From the NCBI GenBank assembly GCA_964017155.1, contig OZ024862.1, positions 25,535,013 to 25,599,012 of the forward strand: 64,000 bases of DNA, in the 5' to 3' direction. Within the stretch, counting starts at the first letter, position 1. Each line of letters starts with the position of its first letter. A program made the translations under genes and the position numbers. The stretch is from Oasisia sp. SBJ-2009. Taxonomy: Eukaryota; Annelida; Polychaeta; Sabellida; Siboglinidae. Shown here piece by piece: positions 24,801 to 32,525 of this stretch. Below the pieces are notes generated by a model. It had not been told where the DNA came from. It ran no database searches and was given only the letters and a program-made list of their open reading frames with translations.

Positions 24801-27800
24801 CACTCTTAATCAGAATTCAGAACATCAAAGCTTTATGCAGAGACCCGTCCACCCATCATTTGGACGGGTAAAAAACGTTGTGGACGGGTAGAAATATGGG
24901 TGGATGGATAAACAATTGAGCAAAAAGTGTTCCAAAACCATAGTTGTCAGTTATGCTTCAAAAGTGAGTGTAAATGGTGTCACATGTGTGTTTGTAGTCC
25001 ATTTTGGGCATCAGGCACATTTGAAAGTTTGTTAACTGGCTTAACAGTTAACATCCATGTGTCCATCAAAACATGTGTGACTGGCAATAATTTGGTCCTG
25101 CATAAAGCCCTGTGGAACACTTGATTGTACAGACTACAGCCATGGACAGTACGTTGAGAACCCTGCCTATTTTTCGTGTCTTCTGTGGGTGACAGAAAGA
25201 GGAACTGTTTTAAGTAGTGCAAGGACCAGTTAAGGTTTGATACTGTTTCAGTAGTGTGACACTATGTGAGGGCCAGTTAAGTTTCATCCTGATTCAGTAG
25301 TGTGACACTATGACGTAGGGCTCTGGGTGTGTCCGTCACTGATGACACATATGAGGACTGTCAGCTGTCATCATACACATCACAGCTGGACCTTCCCATC
25401 ATGACGCAACTTTCACAGTCACGCAAACTCTGCAAGAAACTCAGGTATGAAGATCACATGTGATGACAACCTACAGTGGTCATTCATGTGTGTGTGTGTC
25501 AGTGTGTTGGTATCGGTGTGTATGTGTTTGTTTGAGTCATTGTTAAAATGGATAAACAATTTTGTTACAGTTTGGTAAAGTAGTTATCAAATGAAATTTA
25601 GAAAATATTTATTAGAACATTATCAAACAAGAATTTTGTTGTATAAAATAAGTATTGGACAAGTAATTAATCACATTATGTCTAATCGCTTGTGGCAGGA
25701 TACCACAAAATACCTGTGGTAATCTGCTAGACATATACTTTATACATTCGTAAATGAAATAATCACAGTGGCTTGTTCCTCATACTTGACATCAGAAACG
25801 TGACAATATTTTGTGGAGCAATGTCAGTGATTTGTTCCTCAGATTTGACATCAGAAATGTGACAACGTTATGTGAAGTAATCAGAGTGACATATTCCTCA
25901 GACTTGACATAAGAAATGTGACAATGTTTCATGAAGTAATCACAGTGACATATTCCTCAGACTTGACACCAGAAATGTGACAATGTTTCATGAAGTAATC
26001 GCAATGACATATTCCTCAGACTTGACATCAGAAATGGCAAGAGCAGTGAGCTGTTGGAGCGTCTGTGTCATATTGTGACGTCCAAGTCGACACAGGTGAC
26101 ACTGGAGGAGTTCGCGTCCTGCCTTCAGTTGCCCGTGTGTGACACTATGAAGGAGATGTTTGCCCTCTATGACAAGGTATTTGGTCGTATATTTTCGTAA
26201 TTATACTAAATTTGTTATTATAACAGTTAAAACACATTTTCACAGCAGTCAGCTGCAATGGCAGTGAAATTTCCATGAACGCACATTGTTTTAAACATCT
26301 GTCAAATAAAGCCCTTCATGTGGCAGATCAGAATGTCATCAGGAGTCAGATAACAATTGCATTTTCCGTAGGCGACCATTATAACGTTTCCTTCATTTCC
26401 TACTAATCTTAATATGCTCTGTTATTGACAATTTCACATCATATTTACCCTCCATAGACAGAAGTTCAGAGAAAAATTTGTGAACTTTTACTACCTCAGG
26501 CTCCCACAAACTTCTTTCAAACCTTACACCCCTCCATTTCTGCTTGAACCACCCACGGATTGTCTCTGATTACATCATTTCTAATCACTTCACACTACAT
26601 ATGTGCTCACAGAAATTCAGACAACCTGCATAATGCTGCTTTGGTCGGGTAATGGCGGACGAGCACCTTATCGTGGTCTTACATCACCAGTTGTTCCCGT
26701 GTTACAGAAGGGCTGTGGACAAGTGGACCTGCGGGAATATGCAATGGCCATGTGTCTGCTGACACGACAACCAACAGAGATAGAGGACATTTTGAGACTC
26801 GCCTTCCAGGTAAGTCAACCTCCGTGAGAGGCGACAGCAGTCTCACTAATGTAATAGTTGCAGTGTGTTACGTGTGCAACTAAAATTACAGCCACATTTG
26901 TGAGAATATCGTAATACCAACAGATTGATAATAATAATAACAATAATAAGTTTATTTATTTACAAAGCGCTGTATATCCAGAATATACTTCCACTCAGTG
27001 GCACGAATAATATAACATTTGTAAAATAGAAATAACTAAAATATATGTAATAAATTAAGCTAACGTGTAAATAGATAAATAAATAAAGCTTTTAAAAATG
27101 CTAGAGTGTAACCTACTTATCAGCAATAAATTAATCGTAAAATAAAATAATTTATCTCTTTTCACCTTGTAATGTAAACATTCATGTATAGTAACAGCTG
27201 AGGGCTGCTAGTGAAATGTTTGTGGTGTATAGGTATTTGATCACGGGTCAAAGGGCAGGGTGACAACAGAGGAACTCCGAGGAATTCTGCACGTCTTGTG
27301 TGGAGTAGACAACTCTCAGGCCCAGGAGCTCCTGCAAGAACTCTCCACATCTGACAAACACGCCATCTCATATAGTAAGCAGACTCTTATACTTGTACCG
27401 GCTTCTGGTACTTGATATTAGTCGCCTTGTAATAAGTTTGTGAAAAAGAAAAACCTATGTGTTATCAACCAGTTCCTTTATGCAAATGTGATATTTAATT
27501 TCAATAGAATCATCAGAAAAGTAGCTGAATTTGTTTGACCAAGCCACATCAAAACATGGTTAAAATTCAAACAGCTGTTTCAGAAATGTTTCTCAAGTTC
27601 CCCTGCTGTATAAGTCAGTTCCATGGTTGAGTTTGAGTAAAGTACACATTCTCTTGCACCTGTACATGTTACTTGAAGTAATCATCTTCTTCAGTTGAGA
27701 TCAGTTGCAGTGATTCGTGATGGATTCAGTTAACCATGAAAAGAATGTTAGGATTACTTTCATTATTGTCCACAGTGTACACTGCTGCAATGACTCCTGT

Positions 27801-30100
27801 TGTATAAGAAAGAAATAATTCATTCACTGGTTGATTTGGTCATAGAACTGGGATCAATTGATACATTTCATTTCTCACTCTATGGGGAGCGGTGGTCATG
27901 CGGTAGAGCGCCGAACTGTCAATCGAGTGGACAGTGGTTCAATCCCACCTACCGGTACTGCTGTTTCGAAACTTGGGCAGTTTCGTTCACCCCACATTTG
28001 CCTGTGTCTTTGGGAAGAGACACTAAACGCTGGTGGTCCCTTCTATCTGGTGTCTGTGCCAGGGGAAGTAAAAGATCCCACACAGGTAAATGTGCAACCT
28101 GTAGTGGACTCACTAATTCTAGAGAAGATAACTCCTGCGTTTGCCCAAGTTTGGGCTGTTTGGAGGAAACAACCCAAGACCTGTGATATGGTGTGACTGA
28201 TACACCCGCAGCCCAGTTTAGCACCAATAATTAATTGTGTCGACATGGAGACTTTTTCTGTTCCGATTGGTTTCGAACCTGCTAATTAGAAAGTGTAAAA
28301 ATAATGAAATACATCAGTGGGCTGGTGATAAACTGAAGAGACAGATCTAGACAGATGATGATTGTCTGACAGCTCTAATGGAACCTCATGAATATCAGTG
28401 TCTTTGCAACAGTTCTGTTTATCTGACACATCCCTTGTCGTCATATCAAAACATTAATTTACTTGCACTGAGAGATAAGGGCATGTACGGTGGATGTCCT
28501 GATTGGATATTATCATACCTATGTAAATTATGTCTAACCATAGCATCTGTTGTAATCATTTTGACAAAAAGGGGAAATCTGATTAGTTTTTGCTTGCAAT
28601 ATGAAGACATTAAACCAAGGCTATATTGTTAGTATTAGAATAACTATTTTGAAGGTGTATTGCCCGTAGAGTCTGTTTAATGATAACCCAGATATAGTGT
28701 TCACAGATGGAATGTTGCACCCTGAGTATTGTCGAGTTGAATTAGTGAGTCCACTACAGGTTACACATTTACCCCGTGTGGGATCTTTCACTTTCCCTGG
28801 CATAGACACCAGATAGAAGGGACCTCCGGCTTTTAGTGTCTCTTCCGAAAGTCACAGGCAATGTGAGGTGAACGAAATTGCCTAACTTTTGAAAAGGACA
28901 TAGGTAGGTGGGATTGACCCACCATCCTTTCGATTGATAGCCCAGCACTCTACCACGCGACCACCGCTCCCCATCCAGGTGCCTAATGTATTGCTTAAGA
29001 TTCAAGTAAAATAACATTGTCTAGTACAAACCACCCCTCATTAGCAGCCACGTGGCTAACAAGGTCAACGGCTGCAGTTACAAAAAGAATTTATCCCAAT
29101 CAGCTGCCAAAACTTCTACATTTAATCACAACTTGATGTCTGTGTTTATAACGAATAAGTAGGCTTAGCATGCACACTTGTCAAGCTGAGTAAGCATTTA
29201 TACTTATGCTCTAAATTACATTATCTATGATACCTCAGTTGTTATTTTCATATATGCTTACACATTGTTATTGAATAAATGTTCTTGGATCAAATCTAAA
29301 TCATCGATGGTCTGATCGAACCAATGCATTGATCATTGCCTCACCAGAGACCACCCGTCTTAGACTTACTGAATAGAGAGAGAGCCTACTGTACTGGTAT
29401 TGCATCAGCAGTCTTTCTGCCAGTAACTAGCTGTGTGATTGAGGGTAATAATAATTTTTGGTATAGCGCCACATCCATAATCGTTTGTGGCGCTTCACAA
29501 CATATTACAATTTAAAAGACAAAAAGATATATGTATACAATAAGACAAATACTAGTACTTTAAAAAAAATTAAAAAAGATATGTATAGGTATATAAATAA
29601 ATAAAATTAGTACAGTATTAAATAGCGTAGCACTTTTAAATAAATTACGTATTAGTTATAAAAATACATAATCATTGGTCTAGTGTATAACTACATCACA
29701 ATGGTACCGATAAATGACAGTATATGTATAATTATTAGTAGTAATAAATAGTTTACTATATGTTAAAAGTAATAATTACGTAACAATAATGCTAATAAAT
29801 AAGTGTATAATTATGTATTGATAATATTACCAAATAATCTAGTAAAAAAATAATAATGTTCATTTCCAATTACACTAATAAGCAATACGAAACAAATGTG
29901 TCTTCAGTAGACGTTTGAAACTAGTGAGATTGTCAGAGAGAGACCTGTACAAGTGTTGTGTCGCAGGTGAGCTGGAGACATACATAGAGGACCACCCAGA
30001 GTTCTCGCAGCAGTTTGTCGTCCCGCAACGACCCACCAGCGTCCTCGAGAGTCTCACCTGCGTCGGCATTGGAGACACGGCCAAGCGGAAGGTGGCATGA
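9743..30100 (+). CDS. LPCAT2: Lysophosphatidylcholine acyltransferase, LPCAT1/2 type (13 exons)
   Basis: This spliced gene encodes about 490 residues. The family transfers acyl groups from acyl-CoA to lysophosphatidylcholine (Lands cycle; LPCAT2 also makes PAF) in ER and lipid-droplet membranes. Visible parts in order: HPFVH N-terminal motif; hydrophobic anchor (about 30-56); motif I HTCYFD (H114-D119); motif II around RREDPNSR (156-163); motif III FPEGTCTN (186-193); motif IV GLPVQPV (208-214); conserved PWTWDG; then two EF-hand-like loops (364-375 and 402-413). All 12 junctions are GT-AG and phases match. The ATG at 9743 was chosen because the family motif follows at once; an in-frame ATG at 9662 would add 27 residues. 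Length is near the vertebrate 530-545 aa. The C terminus ends KRKVA rather than an acidic dilysine-like tail. Both EF loops lack most acidic ligands. LPCAT1 versus LPCAT2 cannot be decided firmly; EF-hand context favours LPCAT2. Confidence 0.93.
9815..14092. other. LPCAT intron 1, first part
   Basis: Mostly AT-rich and featureless. Three spaced occurrences of GGTAACGGAAT-like sequence (about 12033, 12213 and 12400) suggest a decayed repeat. A GC-richer patch at about 12850-13340 has open minus-strand frames with no recognisable domain. No exon with splice signals matching LPCAT was found here. Confidence 0.6.
13600..13697. repeat. Fragment related to the hAT-like element at 22.6 kb
   Basis: GGGGGGGCCAGTAAC and CTGGCCCCCCGGGCC followed by GTCGACCCCTG resemble the GC-rich subterminal region and right end of the element at 22583-23476. 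Only this end is recognisable. Confidence 0.5.
14093..14333. mobile_element. Small CAGGGCTTTATGCAG-ended element, copy A
   Basis: The right end reads CTGCATAAAGCCCTG and the left end is a decayed counterpart (TTTTATGTAGAGACCCGTC). The interior shares many blocks with the copy at 24829-25112, including GTGAGTGTAAATGGTGTCA and CAAAACATGTGTGACTGGCA. It lacks a transposase and is a MITE-like non-autonomous element in LPCAT intron 1. Confidence 0.75.
14479..14663. mobile_element. Small CAGGGCTTTATGCAG-ended element, copy B (inverted)
   Basis: Starts with CAGGGCTTTATGCAGGACC and ends with GGTCTCTGCATAAAGCCT, giving terminal inverted repeats of about 13-15 bp. The interior includes GTTAACTGTTGAGACAG and ACCCATCCACAACA, related in reverse orientation to the copies at 14093 and 24829. 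Two copies lying within 150 bp suggest local hopping or a composite. Confidence 0.75.
14664..17788. other. LPCAT intron 1, last part
   Basis: No coding sequence recognised. It contains a short C-rich run near 14720, a short CA-rich stretch near 15077-15112 and otherwise ordinary intronic sequence. Open frames of 60-97 codons show no domains. Confidence 0.6.
17789..17931 (+). CDS. LPCAT2: LPCAT exon 2
   Basis: Acceptor TTGTAG, then IAVMSVTIAPLRLVIVALL, the single hydrophobic anchor of the family, and PMSGWRR, the counterpart of vertebrate TGWRR. It ends two bases into a codon at AG|GTGACT. Confidence 0.93.
18371..18588 (+). CDS. LPCAT2: LPCAT exon 3 (catalytic HX4D motif)
   Basis: Carries the acyltransferase motif I HTCYFD after VAPILALAP, the expected catalytic histidine and aspartate. 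The acceptor is TTTGTAG and the donor A|GTGAGT. Codons here are strongly C- and G-ending, in sharp contrast to the AT-rich introns. Confidence 0.95.
18649..18862. repeat. 214-bp near-perfect palindrome in LPCAT intron 3
   Basis: The sequence from TTATTGTAGTATAATTAAC to its complement is self-complementary with no loop, centred between 18755 and 18756 (TGTTG|CAACA). I count two mismatches across the 107-bp arms. CACGTG occurs on each side of the centre. It looks like a young foldback element; as RNA it would form a long hairpin in the pre-mRNA. Confidence 0.93.
18863..19973. other. LPCAT intron 3 remainder
   Basis: AT-rich intronic sequence; TTAATATAATTTAAGACATTA occurs twice in short range (about 18994 and 19068). 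No coding signal. Confidence 0.5.
19974..20147 (+). CDS. LPCAT2: LPCAT exon 4 (motifs II and III)
   Basis: Encodes TLTKFTQPIFVRREDPNSR and PQILIFPEGTCTN, the substrate-binding motifs of the acyltransferase. Acceptor GTTTCAG, donor CCAG|GTATGG, phases 2 in and 1 out. Confidence 0.95.
20505..20563 (+). CDS. LPCAT2: LPCAT exon 5 (motif IV)
   Basis: Encodes GAFYPGLPVQPVTLRYINKM, the conserved motif IV, ending at ATG|GTAAGC in phase 0. Confidence 0.95.
20940..20974 (+). CDS. LPCAT2: LPCAT exon 6 (35-bp microexon)
   Basis: A short exon encoding NTIPWTWDGPD plus two bases, matching the conserved [V/I]xWTW segment. Acceptor TTTCAG, donor GC|GTAAGT. Confidence 0.92.
21645..21699 (+). CDS. LPCAT2: LPCAT exon 7
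   Basis: Encodes LKVLWLTLCQFNTSLELE, aligned with the conserved LCQ...VEVE stretch. Acceptor TTTTTCAG, donor GAG|GTGCGT. A CT-rich low-complexity run follows in the intron (about 21740-21850). Confidence 0.93.
21700..22394. other. LPCAT intron 7, first part
   Basis: Contains a CT-rich low-complexity stretch (21740-21860) and a short TTA repeat at about 22370-22387. No exon seen. Confidence 0.6.
22395..22582. repeat. Minisatellite, about 53-bp unit
   Basis: About four diverged copies of a unit containing GCACTGTACACTGTTAACACG and ATTGCACTACATGTATA. The array resumes at 23477-23505 after the 894-bp insertion, so it was interrupted by it. Confidence 0.8.
22583..23476. mobile_element. 894-bp hAT-like non-autonomous element with 5-bp TSD
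   Basis: Ends are CAGGGTTAGAATTTAGC on the left and GCTAAATTCGAACCCTG on the right, an inverted repeat with one mismatch over 17 bp. ACTTC lies directly on both sides (22578-22582 and 23477-23481); collapsing one copy restores the minisatellite unit. Inside each end are GC-rich blocks such as GTGGGGGCCA and GGGGCCCGACA. CAGGG ends are hAT-like, but 5 bp is shorter than the usual 8-bp duplication. No transposase is encoded; open frames are short. Confidence 0.82.
23506..24569. other. LPCAT intron 7, last part
   Basis: Includes three diverged repeats of TGACATGACAT...AATCAATCTTTTC-type sequence at about 23755-23870. No coding signal. Confidence 0.5.
24570..24652 (+). CDS. LPCAT2: LPCAT exon 8
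   Basis: Encodes FLPVYYPSPEEVKDVALFAR and NVRAKMA, matching the conserved MPVxxPxxEE..xPxLFAxxVRxxMAE segment. Acceptor GTTGCAG, donor GA|GTGAGT. Confidence 0.94.
24829..25112. mobile_element. Small CAGGGCTTTATGCAG-ended element, copy C
   Basis: Left end AGCTTTATGCAGAGACCCGTC, right end GGTCCTGCATAAAGCCCTG. It shares its interior with copies A and B in intron 1 and includes an internal inverted motif GACGGGT/ACCCGTC. It is non-autonomous. Confidence 0.78.
25319..25444 (+). CDS. LPCAT2: LPCAT exon 9
   Basis: Encodes ALGVSVTDDTYEDCQLS, matching the conserved ALGxPVTDxTYEDCRL of LPCATs, then LSQSRKLCKKLR. Acceptor GACGTAG, donor AG|GTATGA. Confidence 0.94.
25757..26040. repeat. 59-bp minisatellite containing acceptor-like sequence
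   Basis: Five copies of a 59-bp unit (landmark TTCCTCAGACTTGACATCAG at about 25775, 25834, 25893, 25952 and 26011). The last copy runs into exon 10, so the CATCAG|AAATG sequence at the exon boundary is part of the repeat unit. Confidence 0.85.
26047..26176 (+). CDS. LPCAT2: LPCAT exon 10
   Basis: Encodes SELLERLCHIVTSK, TLEEFASCLQLPV and MKEMFALYDK, leading into the first EF-hand. The start is ambiguous: acceptor GCAAGAGCAG gives 26047, and CATCAG 15 bases upstream (26032) is equally in frame and would add five residues. Donor AAG|GTATTT. Confidence 0.9.
26708..26809 (+). CDS. LPCAT2: LPCAT exon 11 (EF-hand 1)
   Basis: Completes EF-hand loop 1, DKKGCGQVDLRE. Only positions 1, 9 and 12 of the loop carry acidic residues; positions 3 and 5 are Lys and Cys, so calcium binding is doubtful. 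Acceptor GTTACAG, donor CAG|GTAAGT. Confidence 0.94.
26926..27130 (-). repeat. Retroelement 3' tail (AAGCGCTGTATA type)
   Basis: ATAATAATAAC repeat followed by TTTACAAAGCGCTGTATATCC, then AT-rich sequence. Reversed, this resembles the AAAGCGCTT...GCGCTATATAA plus (ATT)n tails seen at 29446, 45880, 54240 and 63070. Confidence 0.5.
27233..27374 (+). CDS. LPCAT2: LPCAT exon 12 (EF-hand 2)
   Basis: Encodes VFDHGSKGRVTTEELRGILH; the loop DHGSKGRVTTEE keeps only the first and last acidic ligands. ISY at the end matches the vertebrate ISYEEF. Acceptor GTATAG, donor A|GTAAGC. Confidence 0.94.
27884..28245 (+). mobile_element. tRNA-derived SINE, family 1, plus copy
   Basis: Begins GGGGAGCGGTGGTCATGCGGTAGAGC (A-box-like) with GTGGTTCAATCCCACC (B-box) about 35 bp later. 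A conserved body follows, including AGAGACACTAAACGCTGGTGGTCCC and GTAAAAGATCCCACAC. Two further copies occur at 28730-28973 and 35735-35987 on the minus strand. Confidence 0.85.
28730..28973 (-). mobile_element. tRNA-derived SINE, family 1, minus copy
   Basis: Reverse complement begins GGGGAGCGGTGGTCGCGTGGTAGAG and carries GGTGGGTCAATCCCACC, then the same body as the 27884 copy, ending around GTCCACTAATTCAACTC. It is 5'-complete and 3'-truncated relative to the plus copy. Confidence 0.85.
29446..29950 (-). mobile_element. LINE 3' end adjoining the last LPCAT exon
   Basis: On the minus strand, 29940-29878 encodes LSDNLTSFKRLLKTHLFRIAY and a stop, the usual C terminus of a CR1/jockey-like LINE (xxSFKxxLKTHLF). 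An AT-rich 3' UTR follows, ending with GCGCCACAAACG...GGCGCTATACC and an ATT tail near 29450. The insertion boundary lies within roughly 20-30 bases of the terminal exon's acceptor. Confidence 0.7.
29967..30100 (+). CDS. LPCAT2: LPCAT exon 13 (terminal coding exon)
   Basis: Encodes SELETYIEDHPEFSQQF, matching the vertebrate FKSFALKHPEYAKIF region, and ends at a TGA (30098-30100). The acceptor TTGTGTCGCAG has a weak pyrimidine tract. A short Arg/Lys tail (KRKVA) ends the protein. Confidence 0.92.
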
Positions 30101-32468
30101 AGTCGGTACTACTACTACAGCACACTTACGCTGACAGTAGTGATGTCAGAACACACAGCACAATTACACGTTCACATCCGGAGTGCACATGTCTTCAATG
30201 TACGTCTTCCATAGGCGTGTAAACTCATGCAAGCAAAAAGATACGTACATGTTTATACAGGAAAAGAACATTAACAACAGTGATATGTGATCATGCTATG
30301 TAAGTCTGTAATGTTGGGTGCTTTTAGACACTGTGCCACATTGCATCAGTGGCCTCGTTGTTGTGGTAGTTGTGTAGCTGGATAAGGCCAGGGGAGACAT
30401 GGTGAGGTGCCATGCAAGATCACGTGACGTCTCCGTTCCTCTACTCATACAGTTGACAGGTTCATGAGATGCCAGTGTGCTGATCTCCGTCAGTTGCATT
30501 TTATATTTTTGCTCGGTTTTACGACATTCTGCATTTAACATTTCACCAACAATACTGTGTTCGCACCTGTGTGAGATGTTTACGGCAACACTTATATTTG
30601 TTTATATTCACTGTGCACCGGAAGCCTTTCATATTTAAATTGCTTTGAAACATCAGTAGCATTGGCATAGTTATTTGTAGTCACTCCTGGGACAGGGCCA
30701 AATGCCCATAAATATGTTGTATTATTGCCACCGTTCAGTGCTTTTTAAAGTGTTCCTGGTTGCTACACTGAGCTACTTGCTACAGTTCCTATAAACTGCA
30801 TTTCCAAAGCCAACTGTGGAAGCTGTTGCTACGTGCCTAAACACCCACAATAACACGCCTTGTATTTCAGTCTGTCATTTACATGGGTCGCTTTGTGTTT
30901 TTATGTTTTTTCTCTTAGGCAGCATTCACGTGATCTGATTGGGATTTCTATCAAAGGCAGCGTTCTTGCTACATGTACATTTGTTGTACTTTTTGTTGAT
31001 CTGTGCCAAGTTTAACGCCACTCCGTCCTGCATGCAGATACCACTCTAGGACGTCTAAGTTGGAAGTGTGCTTGCTTTAAAAACATTTTGTGATACATAC
31101 TGTATGCCGTTGATTGGAAACTTGCAATGAAGTCGACAGATCTTAAAAATGTGCATGTGATAGTTTTTATGTCAACTTGCATTAAATACAGGATTGTTGT
31201 AAAGTATAATACATGTGTATATGTAATCTAGTTCTCTACATCGACTTAGACATGCATCTAGTAATGTCCTTGGACAAGCATTTATCCTTTTAATGTGATG
31301 TTCACTAGCAGTTTCCAGGATTAACTCTATGAAGCATAGTTGTGTTTTTATTTAACCAGACATTTAGGAGGTGCTTATAGAAATGTTTAGAAAATTTGAA
31401 TTGAATGTTTTGTTTTATTTCCTGGCTCAAATATGTTTCTACACTGAAGAAGAGCCTTTACAAGACTGGTATTGGACAAAAAATGAGATACAGATCTTGT
31501 ACATGATTGTAGGAGGCATTTACAAAACGCACAAGAGCTTGATCAGAAATCAGTTAAACCGTTGCACTGTTCAGTGTGTAGGTCAAGGTCGCGTGTCTAT
31601 GATGTGGATACAGATTACATTAGATGTCATCTGATTGGTCTGTTGCAAGCACGGCATACTGTAACAGCAACACGTATAAACTGCGAACAGGTTTCCATTT
31701 TTATATTGTCACACGACCAATGACATTTCAGTTCTGTTGCGAGCCCAGTGTCACAGGCAGTGTCACATAACACTAGAACAGTCGTCATGGTGAATTCTTC
31801 TCTTGTAAAGATTTTCTGGTTTTAGTAATAAATAGTTGTGTCATTCCAGCCAACCCATTGGTCATAATTAGGAGGCTGACTATCGGATAAAAACATTGTT
31901 TCTGGACTTGCTGACTAAAGCTGTATTTTTCTGTGAAACTCTATCTTGAAGACTTCAATCTGTAATGATTAGAAAACGGCACTGACTTGCCCTATATGCC
32001 CCTACCTTCGCCGTCATAAGACAGAATACAAACTGTCCACACCAGCTGCAGGTGCCAAATGTTATGTAGACTTTAAATTCCCTGTGATATTCAGTCTAAT
32101 GTCTGAGAACACTAGTGACGCAACATTTAAAATCCATGCAACATTTGAAAGGCGTAAATTGTTTTGTCAAGTGCACTGGGTATCGCAGGCCAGGGTGATA
32201 AAATAAGGACAATTCTAGGTCACTGCAGACTCGTGGTGACCCACTCCAAATGGCTTGGTGACCCTATTTAGGGTCGTGACCCAGTTGTAAGAATTGCTGC
32301 TGCTGCAGCTGGTCTAGTCTTATGGAGAATGCCAGTTTGATGATGCAGAGAGACTGTGTTTACCTGGTGGATTGTTGTCTTGGCTGCTTTCAAGTATGTG
32401 TTCTATACACAAGGCTCTTTCATTTGCAAGGTCAATGGCATCTGTTTGTATTTATCTGTATTCTGTGA
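30101..32468. other. LPCAT 3' flank and probable 3' UTR
   Basis: No further coding exon seen. AATAAA at 31827-31832 is the first canonical polyadenylation signal after the stop, implying a 3' UTR of about 1.7 kb if used; ATTAAA near 31182 is a weaker alternative. Open frames such as 31371-31634 show no known domain. Confidence 0.45.
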
Positions 32469-32525
32469 TATATATATATACATATATATATATATAATAT
32501 ATGTGTGTGTATATATATATATATG
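32469..32525. repeat. (TA)n microsatellite
   Basis: Short interrupted TA/TGTG repeat. Confidence 0.9.
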
